Source: Planctomycetota bacterium (GTDB lineage: Bacteria; Planctomycetota; Phycisphaerae; WQYP01). From it: 46,336 bases of DNA. The stretch lies in NCBI GenBank assembly GCA_021831565.1, contig JAKBMM010000019.1:1-46336 (forward strand), in the 5' to 3' direction. The position numbers and the translations under genes are program-made. Positions 16,914-25,280 of this stretch are shown in pieces (position 1 is the stretch's first letter; every line of letters begins with the position of its first letter). The notes below the pieces were generated by a model that saw only the letters and a program-made list of their open reading frames with translations, was not told the DNA's origin and ran no database searches.

Positions 16914-17956
16914 TGTTTATTATTGATCCACATATTCACATGGTATCCCGAACCATGGCGGATTATGAGTCCCTGGCTCTTTCCGGCGTCGTGGCGGTAA
17001 GTGAGCCGGCCTTCTGGGCCGGTTTTGACCGTTCGCCGGCCGGTTTTGTCGATTATTTCCGACAATTGACGGAATTTGAACCGGCCCGGGCCGCCCAGTT
17101 CGGCATCCGGCATTACTGCTGGATATGTCTGAATCCGAAAGAGTCCGAGGACCCGGGCAAGGCGCGGGAAGTGCTCGGGGTAATTCCTGAGTTTCTTGAC
17201 AAGCCGACGGTGCTGGGGGTGGGGGAAATCGGACTAAACAAAAACACTCCCAACGAGGCCCGCGTGTTTCAGCAGCACATTCAGCTAGCCATGGACTGGG
17301 CCAACCGCCAATCCCCCGGTTCGCAGCGGCCCCGTCATGCGCTGATTCTCATTCACACCCCTCACTTGGAAGACAAGCTCAAGGGAACCCGCCTGATCCT
17401 GGAAATGCTCAAAGACTTCGGCTCCGCGATTGATCCGCAACGGGTGTTGATTGATCACGTGGAGGAACACACCATCGGCATGGTCAAGGATGCGGGCTAT
17501 TGGGCCGGTATAACCATTTACCCGATCAGCAAAGTCACGCCGCCGCGGGCGGTGGACATGATCGAAATATTCGGTGCGGAACGCTTGTGCGTAAACGCCG
17601 CCGCCGACTGGGGCGTAAGCGATCCTCTGAACACCCACCGCACCTGGCTCGAAACCCGCCGGCGGGGTCAGAACCTGGATACGCTGTTGCGGATATTTCA
17701 CAACAATCCAGCCATGTTTTTTGGACAGAACTCCCGCTTCGCCATTCGTCCGATCCGCGTCAGTGAGATTTCCGCCCAGCCGCCGGAGGAACGGGAAACG
17801 CGCCATGCCGCAAATCCACTGCCAGCCGGGGATAGCGATTCACAAACCCCATGGCGGCCACCAGGAGAAGCAGGGAGGCCAACAGCGCCAAGCCCATGCT
17901 CAGCGGATAAGAATGTATCACCGGCAACCGGCTATGGGTCCGCCGCGCCGCGGTGA
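16913..17956 (+). CDS. TatD-like metal-dependent hydrolase (EboB-like)
   Basis: A metallo-dependent hydrolase. DPHIHMVSRT at the N-terminus gives the HxH ligands, VLGVGEIGLNKNTP gives the metal Glu, LILIHTPH and VLIDHVEEHT give the later His ligands, and an Asp follows in NAAADWGVSD. The sequence from DPHIHM through FGIRHYC and LNPKE recalls EboB of the eboABCDEF metabolite-transport clusters; that match is from memory and the other ebo genes are not here. Homology stops near residue 285. The last 65 residues are low in conserved features and lie antisense to the neighbour's 3' end (17760-17956). Substrate unknown. Confidence 0.82.
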   Translation: MFIIDPHIHMVSRTMADYESLALSGVVAVSEPAFWAGFDRSPAGFVDYFRQLTEFEPARAAQFGIRHYCWICLNPKESEDPGKAREVLGVIPEFLDKPTVLGVGEIGLNKNTPNEARVFQQHIQLAMDWANRQSPGSQRPRHALILIHTPHLEDKLKGTRLILEMLKDFGSAIDPQRVLIDHVEEHTIGMVKDAGYWAGITIYPISKVTPPRAVDMIEIFGAERLCVNAAADWGVSDPLNTHRTWLETRRRGQNLDTLLRIFHNNPAMFFGQNSRFAIRPIRVSEISAQPPEERETRHAANPLPAGDSDSQTPWRPPGEAGRPTAPSPCSADKNVSPATGYGSAAPR

Positions 17957-19049
17957 ACGGAGCCGCCGGCCGCCACCATCCATCCGCCGCCATATTCCGC
18001 AACGGTTCCGTAGTCCGCCGCAACACATTAACGAAGAAAACGACGAACGAGGCATGGTGCTGCCAATCCGTGAAAAAGTCCCGCGGCGGACTTGCCAGCC
18101 AGAACCATTGTATGTGCGTGCGCGGACTCACGCGCCGGGCCAGCCATGGCAAGCCGCCCATACGCGCCAATATCCGCCAGCCATCGCCCAACTGCGCCGC
18201 AAACATCCGCGCCACGCGAACGGATCTCCATGAGACGCGCCGCAGAACCCCGGAGCGCCGGGATGCCGCAGCGCCGATCATTTTCGCCCGGCGCGGCGGC
18301 CTTACGATAGTCCCCACCCGCAGGGCCGGGGCGTTCGTGCGACCGATCGCCAGGACAATCGTGTGTCTGGACGGCGGAATTGTTGCGGGCCGAAAGCGGG
18401 AGCTTTCAACAAGCCAGATTGTCGCCCTGCGGCCCGGGCGATTCCAGCGAACGCCGGGCATGATTTTCATCAGACGCAGCAGAGCCTCCGGTGGATGGCC
18501 GATCAAGTTTACGTTTGTTGGCGGCGGGGCCGGCGCACGTGTCAGCGTGGTTCTCCAGAGGATACGAGCGCTCCGGGCAAGGGAGATGGAAAACGATTGG
18601 GCCACCGGAATTCCGGATAGCGTTACGCCGCCGGCGAGCCGACGACCGGCAATTGGAAAGGTCATCACATGTCCGGCTTCCCGGAGAGTGAGGGTTAAAT
18701 GATGTTGCTCAGGAAGTTTGTTCGACTGCACGAACAACTCCGCGACGGCGCCGCCGGGTAAGCAACGGGCAACGGCATGGACCGGCCACGCCGGCGTGCC
18801 GGTGGAACGAAATTGAATGCCCGGAGAGGCGGGCGCTATAGCCATCAGGAACGCGCCGAAAAGCAGCAGCGCCCCGAGCCAGTCTATTCCCGCCCGGCGG
18901 GATGGGGAGCCGGATATCTCCGGCGAAAAGAATTCCAGCGTGGGAAACAATCTTTCGCGCCGGTGGCGCCGCCGCAGCAGCGCCAGACCCGTCACCCCAA
19001 CCAGAAATGGAAGATACAACCACTGCGGACTGGAAAATCCAACGCTCAT
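17760..19049 (-). CDS. BatA-like membrane protein
   Basis: A 429-residue protein. The first 80 residues match the aerotolerance BatA N-terminal pattern: SPQWLYLPFLVGVTGLALL, an Arg-rich turn, then LFPTLEFF and a second helix. The middle is a soluble domain with no named fold; the von Willebrand metal site seen in full BatA proteins was not found. A third helix lies near residue 395 (LALLASLLLLVAAMGF). Its ATG overlaps the kinase stop codon as ATGA, so the two are cotranscribed. A sensor kinase coupled to a BatA-like protein without a response regulator is unusual. Its 3' end overlaps the convergent hydrolase gene by 197 bases. Confidence 0.78.
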   Translation of the reverse strand: MSVGFSSPQWLYLPFLVGVTGLALLRRRHRRERLFPTLEFFSPEISGSPSRRAGIDWLGALLLFGAFLMAIAPASPGIQFRSTGTPAWPVHAVARCLPGGAVAELFVQSNKLPEQHHLTLTLREAGHVMTFPIAGRRLAGGVTLSGIPVAQSFSISLARSARILWRTTLTRAPAPPPTNVNLIGHPPEALLRLMKIMPGVRWNRPGRRATIWLVESSRFRPATIPPSRHTIVLAIGRTNAPALRVGTIVRPPRRAKMIGAAASRRSGVLRRVSWRSVRVARMFAAQLGDGWRILARMGGLPWLARRVSPRTHIQWFWLASPPRDFFTDWQHHASFVVFFVNVLRRTTEPLRNMAADGWWRPAAPFTAARRTHSRLPVIHSYPLSMGLALLASLLLLVAAMGFVNRYPRLAVDLRHGAFPVPPAAGRKSH

Positions 19050-21145
19050 GAACCGCCGTGATTATGGGAAAAGTTTTGCGGCGACGGGGTCTTCGCGGCG
19101 CCGGCCGCCGGGTCTTTCGCGCCGGGTGGCAAAGGCGCTTCTTCGCTCAAGGGCAGCAGAATCTGCACGCGCGTGCCCTGCGGCGAGGGATCCACGCGCA
19201 GGGCGCCGTCGTGCATGTCCACGAATCGCCGCACAATCGCCAACCCCAGTCCCAGCCCGCTGCCGCCTTGCTGCACGTCGCCGCTGTGGTGTCGGAGAAT
19301 CTCGTCGCCGGTATGAAACGGTTCAAAGAGTTCCTCCATCACCTGCGGTGAAATGCCGGAACCGAAATCCTGGACGATGATTTCCAGCATTCCGCCGATT
19401 ACCATCCGGACGGCCACTTTGATGGTGGCCCCGTCCGGAGAAAAACGGCTTGCATTGCTCAGTACATTAGTCAATATATCAGAAATCTTATCGGGATCGC
19501 CATCAAAAGAAGGCAGCGTTTCCGGTATGTCCAGCTCCAGTTGCTGGCGGCGAACCGCAAGAAAGCCGCGATTTTCCTCGCAAACGTTGCGGATCAGTTC
19601 CCGGATGTCAAAACGCCGGCGGTGCAGTTGTGTGGAAAAACGGTCCGTTTCGACAAGTTTGCACAGATCGTTGATAATTTTTTCCAGGCGCGCGGCGGCT
19701 GTTGAAATCACGTCCAGATGAAGCCGAATGTTCGCGGTGGGATCGGAATTTTCGGCGGCGCCGGCTTCGGTTGCTCGCAGGACTCCGAGGCGGCTGAGCT
19801 GGCGGCGCAAAAGACCCATGGCGGATATAATTCGGGTCACGGGAGTGCGAAGCTCATGTGCCGCCAGGTCAATGAACCTCTTCTTGGTTTGGTTCCCCTG
19901 TTCAAGCTTGTTTCGGCTGTACTGGAGCCGCTGCGCCATCCGCTCAAAATCATGGGCCAGGTCGCCCAATTCATCATGACGGAACGTTGGATCAACAATT
20001 TCCCCGGAAAGCAGCCGGACATTCAGTTGCCCGCGTCCAACAGCCGCTGTGGCTTGTTGCAAGGAGTGAATGGGATCAACAATCTCCCGCTGGCTGATGA
20101 TATAGCCGAGAATGAAAAGTCCGACAATCATCAGAACGCCGGCGATGCCGATCATGCGGCCCTGCCGGAAAATCGGTTGTAGCGCCAGGAACGTAGGCTG
20201 GCTGATAATAACGCTCCAGGACGGCAGACGTATGGGAATGGCGGCCCCGTGACGCAAAGCGGTAAATTTTACCGGTGCGCTGCCGATGATGGTGCCGGCG
20301 AATAGATCGGTCAGCCAGTCGCCTCTATCGGAGGCCGGTTCCTGTTGAAACCGCCGCTGTGCGGCGGCGGCCTGCGTGATGTTTCCGGTAAGAAGCACCG
20401 TTCGACCGGCACGGCGGTCAAAAAGCTGCCCGGTGGTTTGCCGGAGAAAAATATGCTTGCGAAGCCGCCGGAGAATCGGAAGAATGCCAAATGTTTCCTT
20501 GACAAATCCCACCCAGGTATGGGATCTTGCCGTGCGTATCGGCAACACAATCACAACGGCTTCGCCGCCGGTTTGCGGGTCTTTGACCACGGTGCTTACC
20601 CATTCGCGTGGTTGACCGTCGCGGAAGGCTTTGCGCCACCATGATTGATCCGCCTGAAAAAAGTGGCGGGGCTTTACGTCCGCGGCAATCAGGTCCCCGT
20701 AGCGATCCGTCATCAATAAATGAGCCTGGAGAGGTTTTCCATGGCTGATCAGTCGCATATATGATGCAATAGAATTATGTAGTATTGAGTGAATATTCAC
20801 CGGCCTCGCCGGGGCGCCCGTCCGCGGCCGGGTTGCTCGCCGTGTTGGCGGTGGAATACGAAGCGATTGATAAATGGCCGCGCGGGAGTGCAGCGCATTT
20901 TGCTTTTGCGCATACCCAATTACCGACGGTAAGTGGGCCAGAAAGTTCAAGCGACGTACTTCCGTGTTCAAGCGCAGAGAAATTGCCTGCGCACAGGAAT
21001 AAGCGACGTCGTGGTACGTACGATGAATCGTCTTAAGCCGCATGCGTGTGCCCAAGCCGAGAATAACCAGCAGGCTCAAAGTCAGCGGTAAAAGACCGAC
21101 AATTACCAATGTTCCCATGAGTTTGCGCCGGATGGTCAGGCGCAT
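19046..21145 (-). CDS. Membrane sensor histidine kinase (Cache-HAMP-HisKA)
   Basis: A 699-residue kinase. A helix at about 10-33, a large extracytoplasmic region (about 35-335) that looks like a double Cache sensor, a second helix at about 340-362, HAMP, then HisKA with the phospho-acceptor His in LAAHELRTP (about 430). The ATP domain has the N box DILTNVLSNASRFSP, G1 VQDFGSGISP and G2 GSGLGLGLAIVRRF. All catalytic motifs are present. The ligand is unknown; Cache domains commonly bind amino or organic acids. No receiver protein lies nearby, so this is an orphan kinase. It is the first gene of a coupled pair with the BatA-like gene. Confidence 0.93.
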   Translation of the reverse strand: MRLTIRRKLMGTLVIVGLLPLTLSLLVILGLGTRMRLKTIHRTYHDVAYSCAQAISLRLNTEVRRLNFLAHLPSVIGYAQKQNALHSRAAIYQSLRIPPPTRRATRPRTGAPARPVNIHSILHNSIASYMRLISHGKPLQAHLLMTDRYGDLIAADVKPRHFFQADQSWWRKAFRDGQPREWVSTVVKDPQTGGEAVVIVLPIRTARSHTWVGFVKETFGILPILRRLRKHIFLRQTTGQLFDRRAGRTVLLTGNITQAAAAQRRFQQEPASDRGDWLTDLFAGTIIGSAPVKFTALRHGAAIPIRLPSWSVIISQPTFLALQPIFRQGRMIGIAGVLMIVGLFILGYIISQREIVDPIHSLQQATAAVGRGQLNVRLLSGEIVDPTFRHDELGDLAHDFERMAQRLQYSRNKLEQGNQTKKRFIDLAAHELRTPVTRIISAMGLLRRQLSRLGVLRATEAGAAENSDPTANIRLHLDVISTAAARLEKIINDLCKLVETDRFSTQLHRRRFDIRELIRNVCEENRGFLAVRRQQLELDIPETLPSFDGDPDKISDILTNVLSNASRFSPDGATIKVAVRMVIGGMLEIIVQDFGSGISPQVMEELFEPFHTGDEILRHHSGDVQQGGSGLGLGLAIVRRFVDMHDGALRVDPSPQGTRVQILLPLSEEAPLPPGAKDPAAGAAKTPSPQNFSHNHGGS

Positions 21146-21682
21146 GATTGCCTCACTCTGCTAGAGAAAAAAATCACAGCGGTATGATACCTTCTTCGTT
21201 GGTGTATTACCAAGCGTTATCTTAAATCTCCCGAATCTACGGGCGGATGCGCGTGTGCCTCCATTTTCTGTTGCTGACCATGTGAATAAATGGTGGAAAA
21301 ACTACCAGTAAAATATCCTGGTAATAGCTTTTATCAAAAAAATTTAATGATTTTTTCAACTCCTCTTCCAACACCACTAACATTACCGTACCTTCCCACA
21401 ACTACTCGCAACACTCTTCCATCATCTTTTCCACTTTCAACCTCCCGGCCATGGATTCGTAACATAGGCTTTTTACGATAGTTATAGGAAATATCCGCGT
21501 CTTTTCACATTCCAACATTCCCTACTACTACGAAGACTAATTATAAGAACTTATCATAATAGACGAAGATCACATCTTATATCGAATTTTCGCACCAGAT
21601 GAGCGCATTAAATGTGGATAACTTGTCGGGAATGCCGCGGAAATATTCCATTTCTTCCGCAAAATATGTAATTTTAATTTAT
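21146..21682. other. Long AT-rich intergenic region with strong strand asymmetry
   Basis: About 540 bases without a convincing gene, visibly AT-rich against GC-rich neighbours. From about 21340 to 21450 the plus strand is very poor in G. The only minus-strand frame of note, 21334-21465, would encode 43 residues beginning MLRIHGREVE, with no ribosome site recognised. A small ATACT/AGTAT hairpin at about 21686-21701 overlaps the end of the gene that stops at 21683. No tRNA or known RNA family was recognised. Confidence 0.5.
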
Positions 21683-22459
21683 CTATACTGGTTCTAGTAT
21701 CATTTGACAAACAGTTCCGATGCCTGATTTTCCCTGGATATGTACTCTCTGCGCACAGGCCCGGCGAAAAGCGTCGGCAAGAGGCGCAATGCTTGTGTCC
21801 ATGCTGTGACTATTTTCATCTGGAGAATATTTCAGCCGCCCTTGTTTGATTTGAATCACCGGATGTATCCTGGGTAACGCGCTTCTACGGCCAATCAGGC
21901 AAAGCAACGTTCGAGAGTCATTGGAGATTGCACCAGTCATGCGGCGGCGAATGCCTGGATATGACCAGTCCAAGGCGCCGGCGAGAGCCAGAGAAATATT
22001 TCCGGATTGAATCCAGCGTGTAGCGCGAATCATGGCCAGCGGGCCGGACGCCGCACCGGCGGTAAAAACAAGAAGTGGACCTTGCATACCGAACTCAATA
22101 GCCAGTTCCGCCGCAACCGTACTGGGAAGAGTACGACTGAAAGCGGCGGGACTGCAATATTTGCCGGCGCCGCTTTTTCGAGATCGCTGAAAAATACGAT
22201 CTTCTTCCCAGGCTCCCATCATTGTCCCAAGAAATACAGCCATTGCTTGCTTGTCTTCGGCGGGGACATTTCGCAGAATAAGACCTGCCAGTCGCCGCGC
22301 CTGTTCCCCCAATGGACCGGCGGGTCGTTCCGCCACACCGGTACGGCAGGGAAGCGGAGGTGGTATTTTCTCAACTGGCTGCGTTCCCATCCCGCCGACT
22401 ACATTTTTATCCGAACCATCTTGTGCTATCCATCTAAAGACGAATATATCATCTTCCAT
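21683..22459 (-). CDS. Ketosynthase-like partner lacking the active-site cysteine
   Basis: A 258-residue protein resembling the N-terminal half of beta-ketoacyl-ACP synthases. The segment FSRTLPSTVAAELAIEFG followed by GPLLVFTAGAASGPLAM corresponds to the nucleophile elbow, but the catalytic Cys is replaced (TAGAASG rather than TACASG), and the His motifs of the C-terminal half are absent. This is typical of chain-length-factor-like partners that pair with an active ketosynthase. GGGAG precedes the ATG, three bases after the stop of the active ketosynthase, so they are translated together. A heterodimer is the likely form. Alternatively it could be a decaying duplicate, but the frame is intact. 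Confidence 0.75.
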   Translation of the reverse strand: MEDDIFVFRWIAQDGSDKNVVGGMGTQPVEKIPPPLPCRTGVAERPAGPLGEQARRLAGLILRNVPAEDKQAMAVFLGTMMGAWEEDRIFQRSRKSGAGKYCSPAAFSRTLPSTVAAELAIEFGMQGPLLVFTAGAASGPLAMIRATRWIQSGNISLALAGALDWSYPGIRRRMTGAISNDSRTLLCLIGRRSALPRIHPVIQIKQGRLKYSPDENSHSMDTSIAPLADAFRRACAQRVHIQGKSGIGTVCQMILEPV

Positions 22460-22462
22460 TTA

Positions 22463-23605
22463 TTATGATCTCCCGGCGTTGGAAAGAGTCAGCACCACGG
22501 CGGCGTTCATACCGCCGAAACCACTGGCTGTCTTAAGAATTGTTTGTAGAGGCTGATGCCGTGGCGCGGCGCGCACCCAGGACATATCCGGATATTCCGG
22601 CGTCCGCAAACCTGCAATCGGCGGCACAATCTGTCGTTGAAGCATCCGACCGGCCAGCGCGGCTTCCAGAAGCCCGCTGGCTCCCAGAGTATGACCGATC
22701 AGTCCCTTTACCGCCGTCAGGGGCGGCCGGTGGGAAAAAATCTCGCGCATGGCCACTGTTTCCATGGCATCGTTGTATGAGGTACCCGTGCCATGCAATA
22801 GAACGGCGTCAATCTGTCCAGGATCAACATCAGCCATGGCCAGCGCCTCTCGAATGGCGCGGATCAGACCGCCCGCCCGCCGATCCGGCGCGGTCATGTG
22901 TACCGCATCCGAGGATATTCCCCATCCGGCGAGAAAAACTGTGCTCTGCCCTTGTTTCTCCTTGGGCTTGTTTTCCACCCGCTGAACCAGGCAAGCCGCG
23001 GCCGCCGAGCCAAGAGCAAGGCCATCGCGGCAAACGTCAAAAGGCCGGCAGGCCGTGGAACTTACCGCCTTAAGCGATAGAAACCCATCGCGGACAAAAC
23101 GGCCGGCGATATCGCCGGCGCAGACAAGTACACGCGGCGCATCACCGGCGCTAACCATCATGGCCGCTTCCATCAAGCCGACCAGGCCGGAAGTACAGGC
23201 GGTCGAGACGCAAAAGCGCGGCCCATGAAGTTGGAAACGATCTCCCAGCGCCTGAACGCATTGCGATATTCCACCGTAGCCTCGATGGCCATCCAGGTTC
23301 CGCAAAACATCATTAACCCCGGTCTTTTTATTATCTTCGGCATCCAGTGTCGCCTCCAGCGCGGCAATATCTCCCTTGGTGGTAGCCAGGATAAAGCCGC
23401 AATCGCGGCGATATTTTTCAACAGGCAGTGCGGATTCCATCGCTTTGTCCACCAGACTCTTCCAGGCAAAGGATTCATCCGCGTGTTCGGGGAAAAGGGG
23501 CACTTTTGCCGGCGGAGTCAACCAGGCCTCAAAAATATGCTCCAACGAGGAATATTCACTGGTGCAGGCGGAAAACGAGGTAAGTTGAACCGGAGATTTC
23601 GTCAT
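22463..23605 (-). CDS. Beta-ketoacyl-ACP synthase (FabF-like)
   Basis: A 380-residue condensing enzyme. Cys about 137 lies in STACTSG, the first His in LLHGTGTSYNDA and the second in GLIGHTLGASG; the C-terminus has ASGFGGMNAAVV. The catalytic triad is complete, so it should join malonyl units to an acyl chain on an acyl carrier protein. The start at 23605 (MTKSPVQ) is where homology begins; the frame is open to 23683 but would run into the divergent gene's start. With the Cys-less partner, the acyltransferase and the dehydratase it makes a small type II set like those of aryl-polyene or special lipid clusters. No acyl carrier protein or ketoreductase is in the window. Confidence 0.9.
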   Translation of the reverse strand: MTKSPVQLTSFSACTSEYSSLEHIFEAWLTPPAKVPLFPEHADESFAWKSLVDKAMESALPVEKYRRDCGFILATTKGDIAALEATLDAEDNKKTGVNDVLRNLDGHRGYGGISQCVQALGDRFQLHGPRFCVSTACTSGLVGLMEAAMMVSAGDAPRVLVCAGDIAGRFVRDGFLSLKAVSSTACRPFDVCRDGLALGSAAAACLVQRVENKPKEKQGQSTVFLAGWGISSDAVHMTAPDRRAGGLIRAIREALAMADVDPGQIDAVLLHGTGTSYNDAMETVAMREIFSHRPPLTAVKGLIGHTLGASGLLEAALAGRMLQRQIVPPIAGLRTPEYPDMSWVRAAPRHQPLQTILKTASGFGGMNAAVVLTLSNAGRS

Positions 23606-23634
23606 GGAGCGATACTCAAATAACCGCGATCGGG

Positions 23635-23640
23635 TATAAT
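23635..23640 (+). promoter_or_regulatory. -10 box for the acyltransferase gene
   Basis: TATAAT at 23635-23640, 41 bases before the ATG at 23682, in the 76-base space between divergent starts. The -35 region is weak. Confidence 0.4.
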
Positions 23641-23681
23641 CAGAGCATATCAGATGCCGCCGCGGGGCTGAAGGGAAGCGC

Positions 23682-24506
23682 ATGTTTCAACCGGAGCTTT
23701 TTACCGCCGTTGCTCAAGCAATGCGTCGCCGCCGGATTCTCCCGGTTTCCCGGCCGGGCGGGAAACATCAAAACAAGAGTCTGCCGCCGGTAACGCCGCG
23801 CGTGGTGCTCCGCAGCCTCCAGGTATTTTCCTGGTTCGCCGCCTATCTGGTTATTTTTGTGGTTGTTTTAGGGCCGTTTCTTTGGCTGGCGGCCGCAATA
23901 TGGGATCGAGACCGGCGATTGCCGCGGCGTATTGTTCGCGCACTGTATCGGCACGGAATGAGAGGATTCTGCGGGTCCAACATGCAGATCCAGGCGTTTG
24001 ATTGGAATCGTATCCAAGGCCCCTGCATACTGGTGGCCAATCATCTCTCCGCGATCGACATTCTCCTGCTCCTGCAGCTTCCGCCGGACGCCCGTTGCTG
24101 GGCAAAAACCTGGCCATTCAGAATGCCTTTTCTGGGCGCGTTGATGAAACTCTGCGGCCATCTGCGGGTGGAGCGGGAAAACGTGCTGGAACAAGCGGCG
24201 CAAAGCCTGCGGCGCGGCGTGAGTTTATATGTATTCCCGGAAGGAACGCGCTCGCGCGACGGCCGCCTGGGAAGATTTCACGATGGGGCTTTCCTGCTGG
24301 CGGCGCGGATGAATTGCCCGGTCGTGCCCATCGCCATTCATGGCAGCGGCCGCTGCATGATTCCGGACCATATTCGGATTCACGATGTGCCGCTGCGGGT
24401 TGAACCGCTGGGGATTCTCCATGCGGACCCGACGGTGGAAAAACCGCATCTGGAGCTTAAGCGCCGGGCTTTTGCGATGATCGAACGAGCCTTGGAGCGG
24501 GAATGA
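23682..24506 (+). CDS. 1-acylglycerol-3-phosphate acyltransferase family (PlsC-like)
   Basis: Transfers an acyl chain to a lysophospholipid or similar acceptor at the membrane. The 274-residue protein has a hydrophobic anchor at about 47-72, the HX4D motif in NHLSAID (about residues 109-115) and the second acceptor-binding motif VFPEGTRSRDGRLGRF. Both are intact. It is divergent from the ketosynthase pair and followed 31 bases later by a dehydratase, so its acyl chain may come from that local set rather than from primary fatty-acid synthesis. That link is inference from position. Confidence 0.92.
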   Translation: MFQPELFTAVAQAMRRRRILPVSRPGGKHQNKSLPPVTPRVVLRSLQVFSWFAAYLVIFVVVLGPFLWLAAAIWDRDRRLPRRIVRALYRHGMRGFCGSNMQIQAFDWNRIQGPCILVANHLSAIDILLLLQLPPDARCWAKTWPFRMPFLGALMKLCGHLRVERENVLEQAAQSLRRGVSLYVFPEGTRSRDGRLGRFHDGAFLLAARMNCPVVPIAIHGSGRCMIPDHIRIHDVPLRVEPLGILHADPTVEKPHLELKRRAFAMIERALERE

Positions 24507-24537
24507 TCAGGTAAAGCGGGTAAAGAAAGTACTCTCC

Positions 24538-24948
24538 ATGCCGGAAAATATCATCCATCGTATTCCCCACCGTCCGCCCATGCACTGGCTGGACGAGGCG
24601 AAAATACTGGCGGATGGTTCCATTCGCGCCCGGCGGACCATTTCTTCCACGCATCCCTTTGTGGTCAATGGGATGTTGGCCAGGTCGGCCCTGATAGAAA
24701 TGCTCGCTCAGACGGCGGCGTGCGGCGCCGTGTCCGGAAAAGAAGCGCCGCCGGCGTCGCGGGGAATGCTCATGGCGCTTCGCGGGGTATTCTTCGCGGG
24801 CGCTGCCGCGGTGGGCGAAGACGTGGACCTTCATGTCAAAATGATCCGTAGTTTCGGAAATATGTTTCTATGCGAAGCGATCGCCGCGGCCGGCGGGCGG
24901 CTGCTCGTCCGCGGTGAATTCTCGTTCATCCGGTTACCGGCCGACTAA
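24538..24948 (+). CDS. 3-hydroxyacyl-ACP dehydratase-like hotdog protein
   Basis: A 136-residue single hotdog domain. It opens with IIHRIPHRPPMHWLDEA, as in FabZ and ApeP-type dehydratases. The catalytic His is probably in STHPFVVNGM, and the Glu in ALIEMLAQTAA fits the helix position. It should dehydrate 3-hydroxyacyl chains on an acyl carrier protein. It follows the PlsC-like gene closely in the same direction and is distinct from the second FabZ-like gene at 42433, so it is likely dedicated to this small cluster. Confidence 0.82.
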   Translation: MPENIIHRIPHRPPMHWLDEAKILADGSIRARRTISSTHPFVVNGMLARSALIEMLAQTAACGAVSGKEAPPASRGMLMALRGVFFAGAAAVGEDVDLHVKMIRSFGNMFLCEAIAAAGGRLLVRGEFSFIRLPAD

Positions 24949-24951
24949 CCC

Positions 24952-25117
24952 GAACATTTCACCGCCGAGACGCAGAGATCGCGGAGGTTGTTGAAATGAA
25001 CGCACATATAGAGATTTTTCCACAACACTACAGATACAGACTCTCCGCTATCTCATCATTCCTATCCTTATACTCTACCTCTGCGCGCTCTGCGCCTCTG
25101 CGGTGCAAAATCCGGAC
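24952..25117. repeat. Imperfect palindromic repeat with CCGCAGAG-type arms
   Basis: The left arm at 24952-24987 (ACCGCCGAGACGCAGAG within it) and the right arm at about 25078-25117 (CTCTGCGCCTCTGCGGT within it) are imperfect inverted copies around an AT-richer middle. The start GAACATTTCACCG is repeated at about 30914. Elements of this look are dispersed in many planctomycete genomes (recalled, not checked). Nothing else is seen up to the folE2 stop at 25281. Confidence 0.6.
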
Positions 25118-25280
25118 TAAGGGCAGGAACTGCAGCGCCCGAGGCGATCGCCGGCGTTGCGTTCTTCCTGGACGCCTGGTAATCCTCGGATGGGGTCGCG
25201 GATGCCGAAATTCCATTGGTGCGGCGGGCCGCGGACGGGAGGGCGCGGATTGGCGCCGCCAAGTCGGCGGGCGGCGCTCT

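Noticed and set aside
16607-17113. Long minus-strand leader on the DUF2905 gene
   Set aside because: It is antisense to the 79-residue protein and the hydrolase, and family homology starts at 16606.
14833-17956. A complete ebo metabolite-transport cluster
   Set aside because: Only the TatD-like hydrolase resembles an ebo gene; the TIM-barrel protein does not look like EboE, and EboA, C, D and F are absent.
21200-21682. A missing acyl carrier protein gene near the ketosynthases
   Set aside because: No DSL phosphopantetheine motif in any frame; the only open frame is 43 residues and basic.
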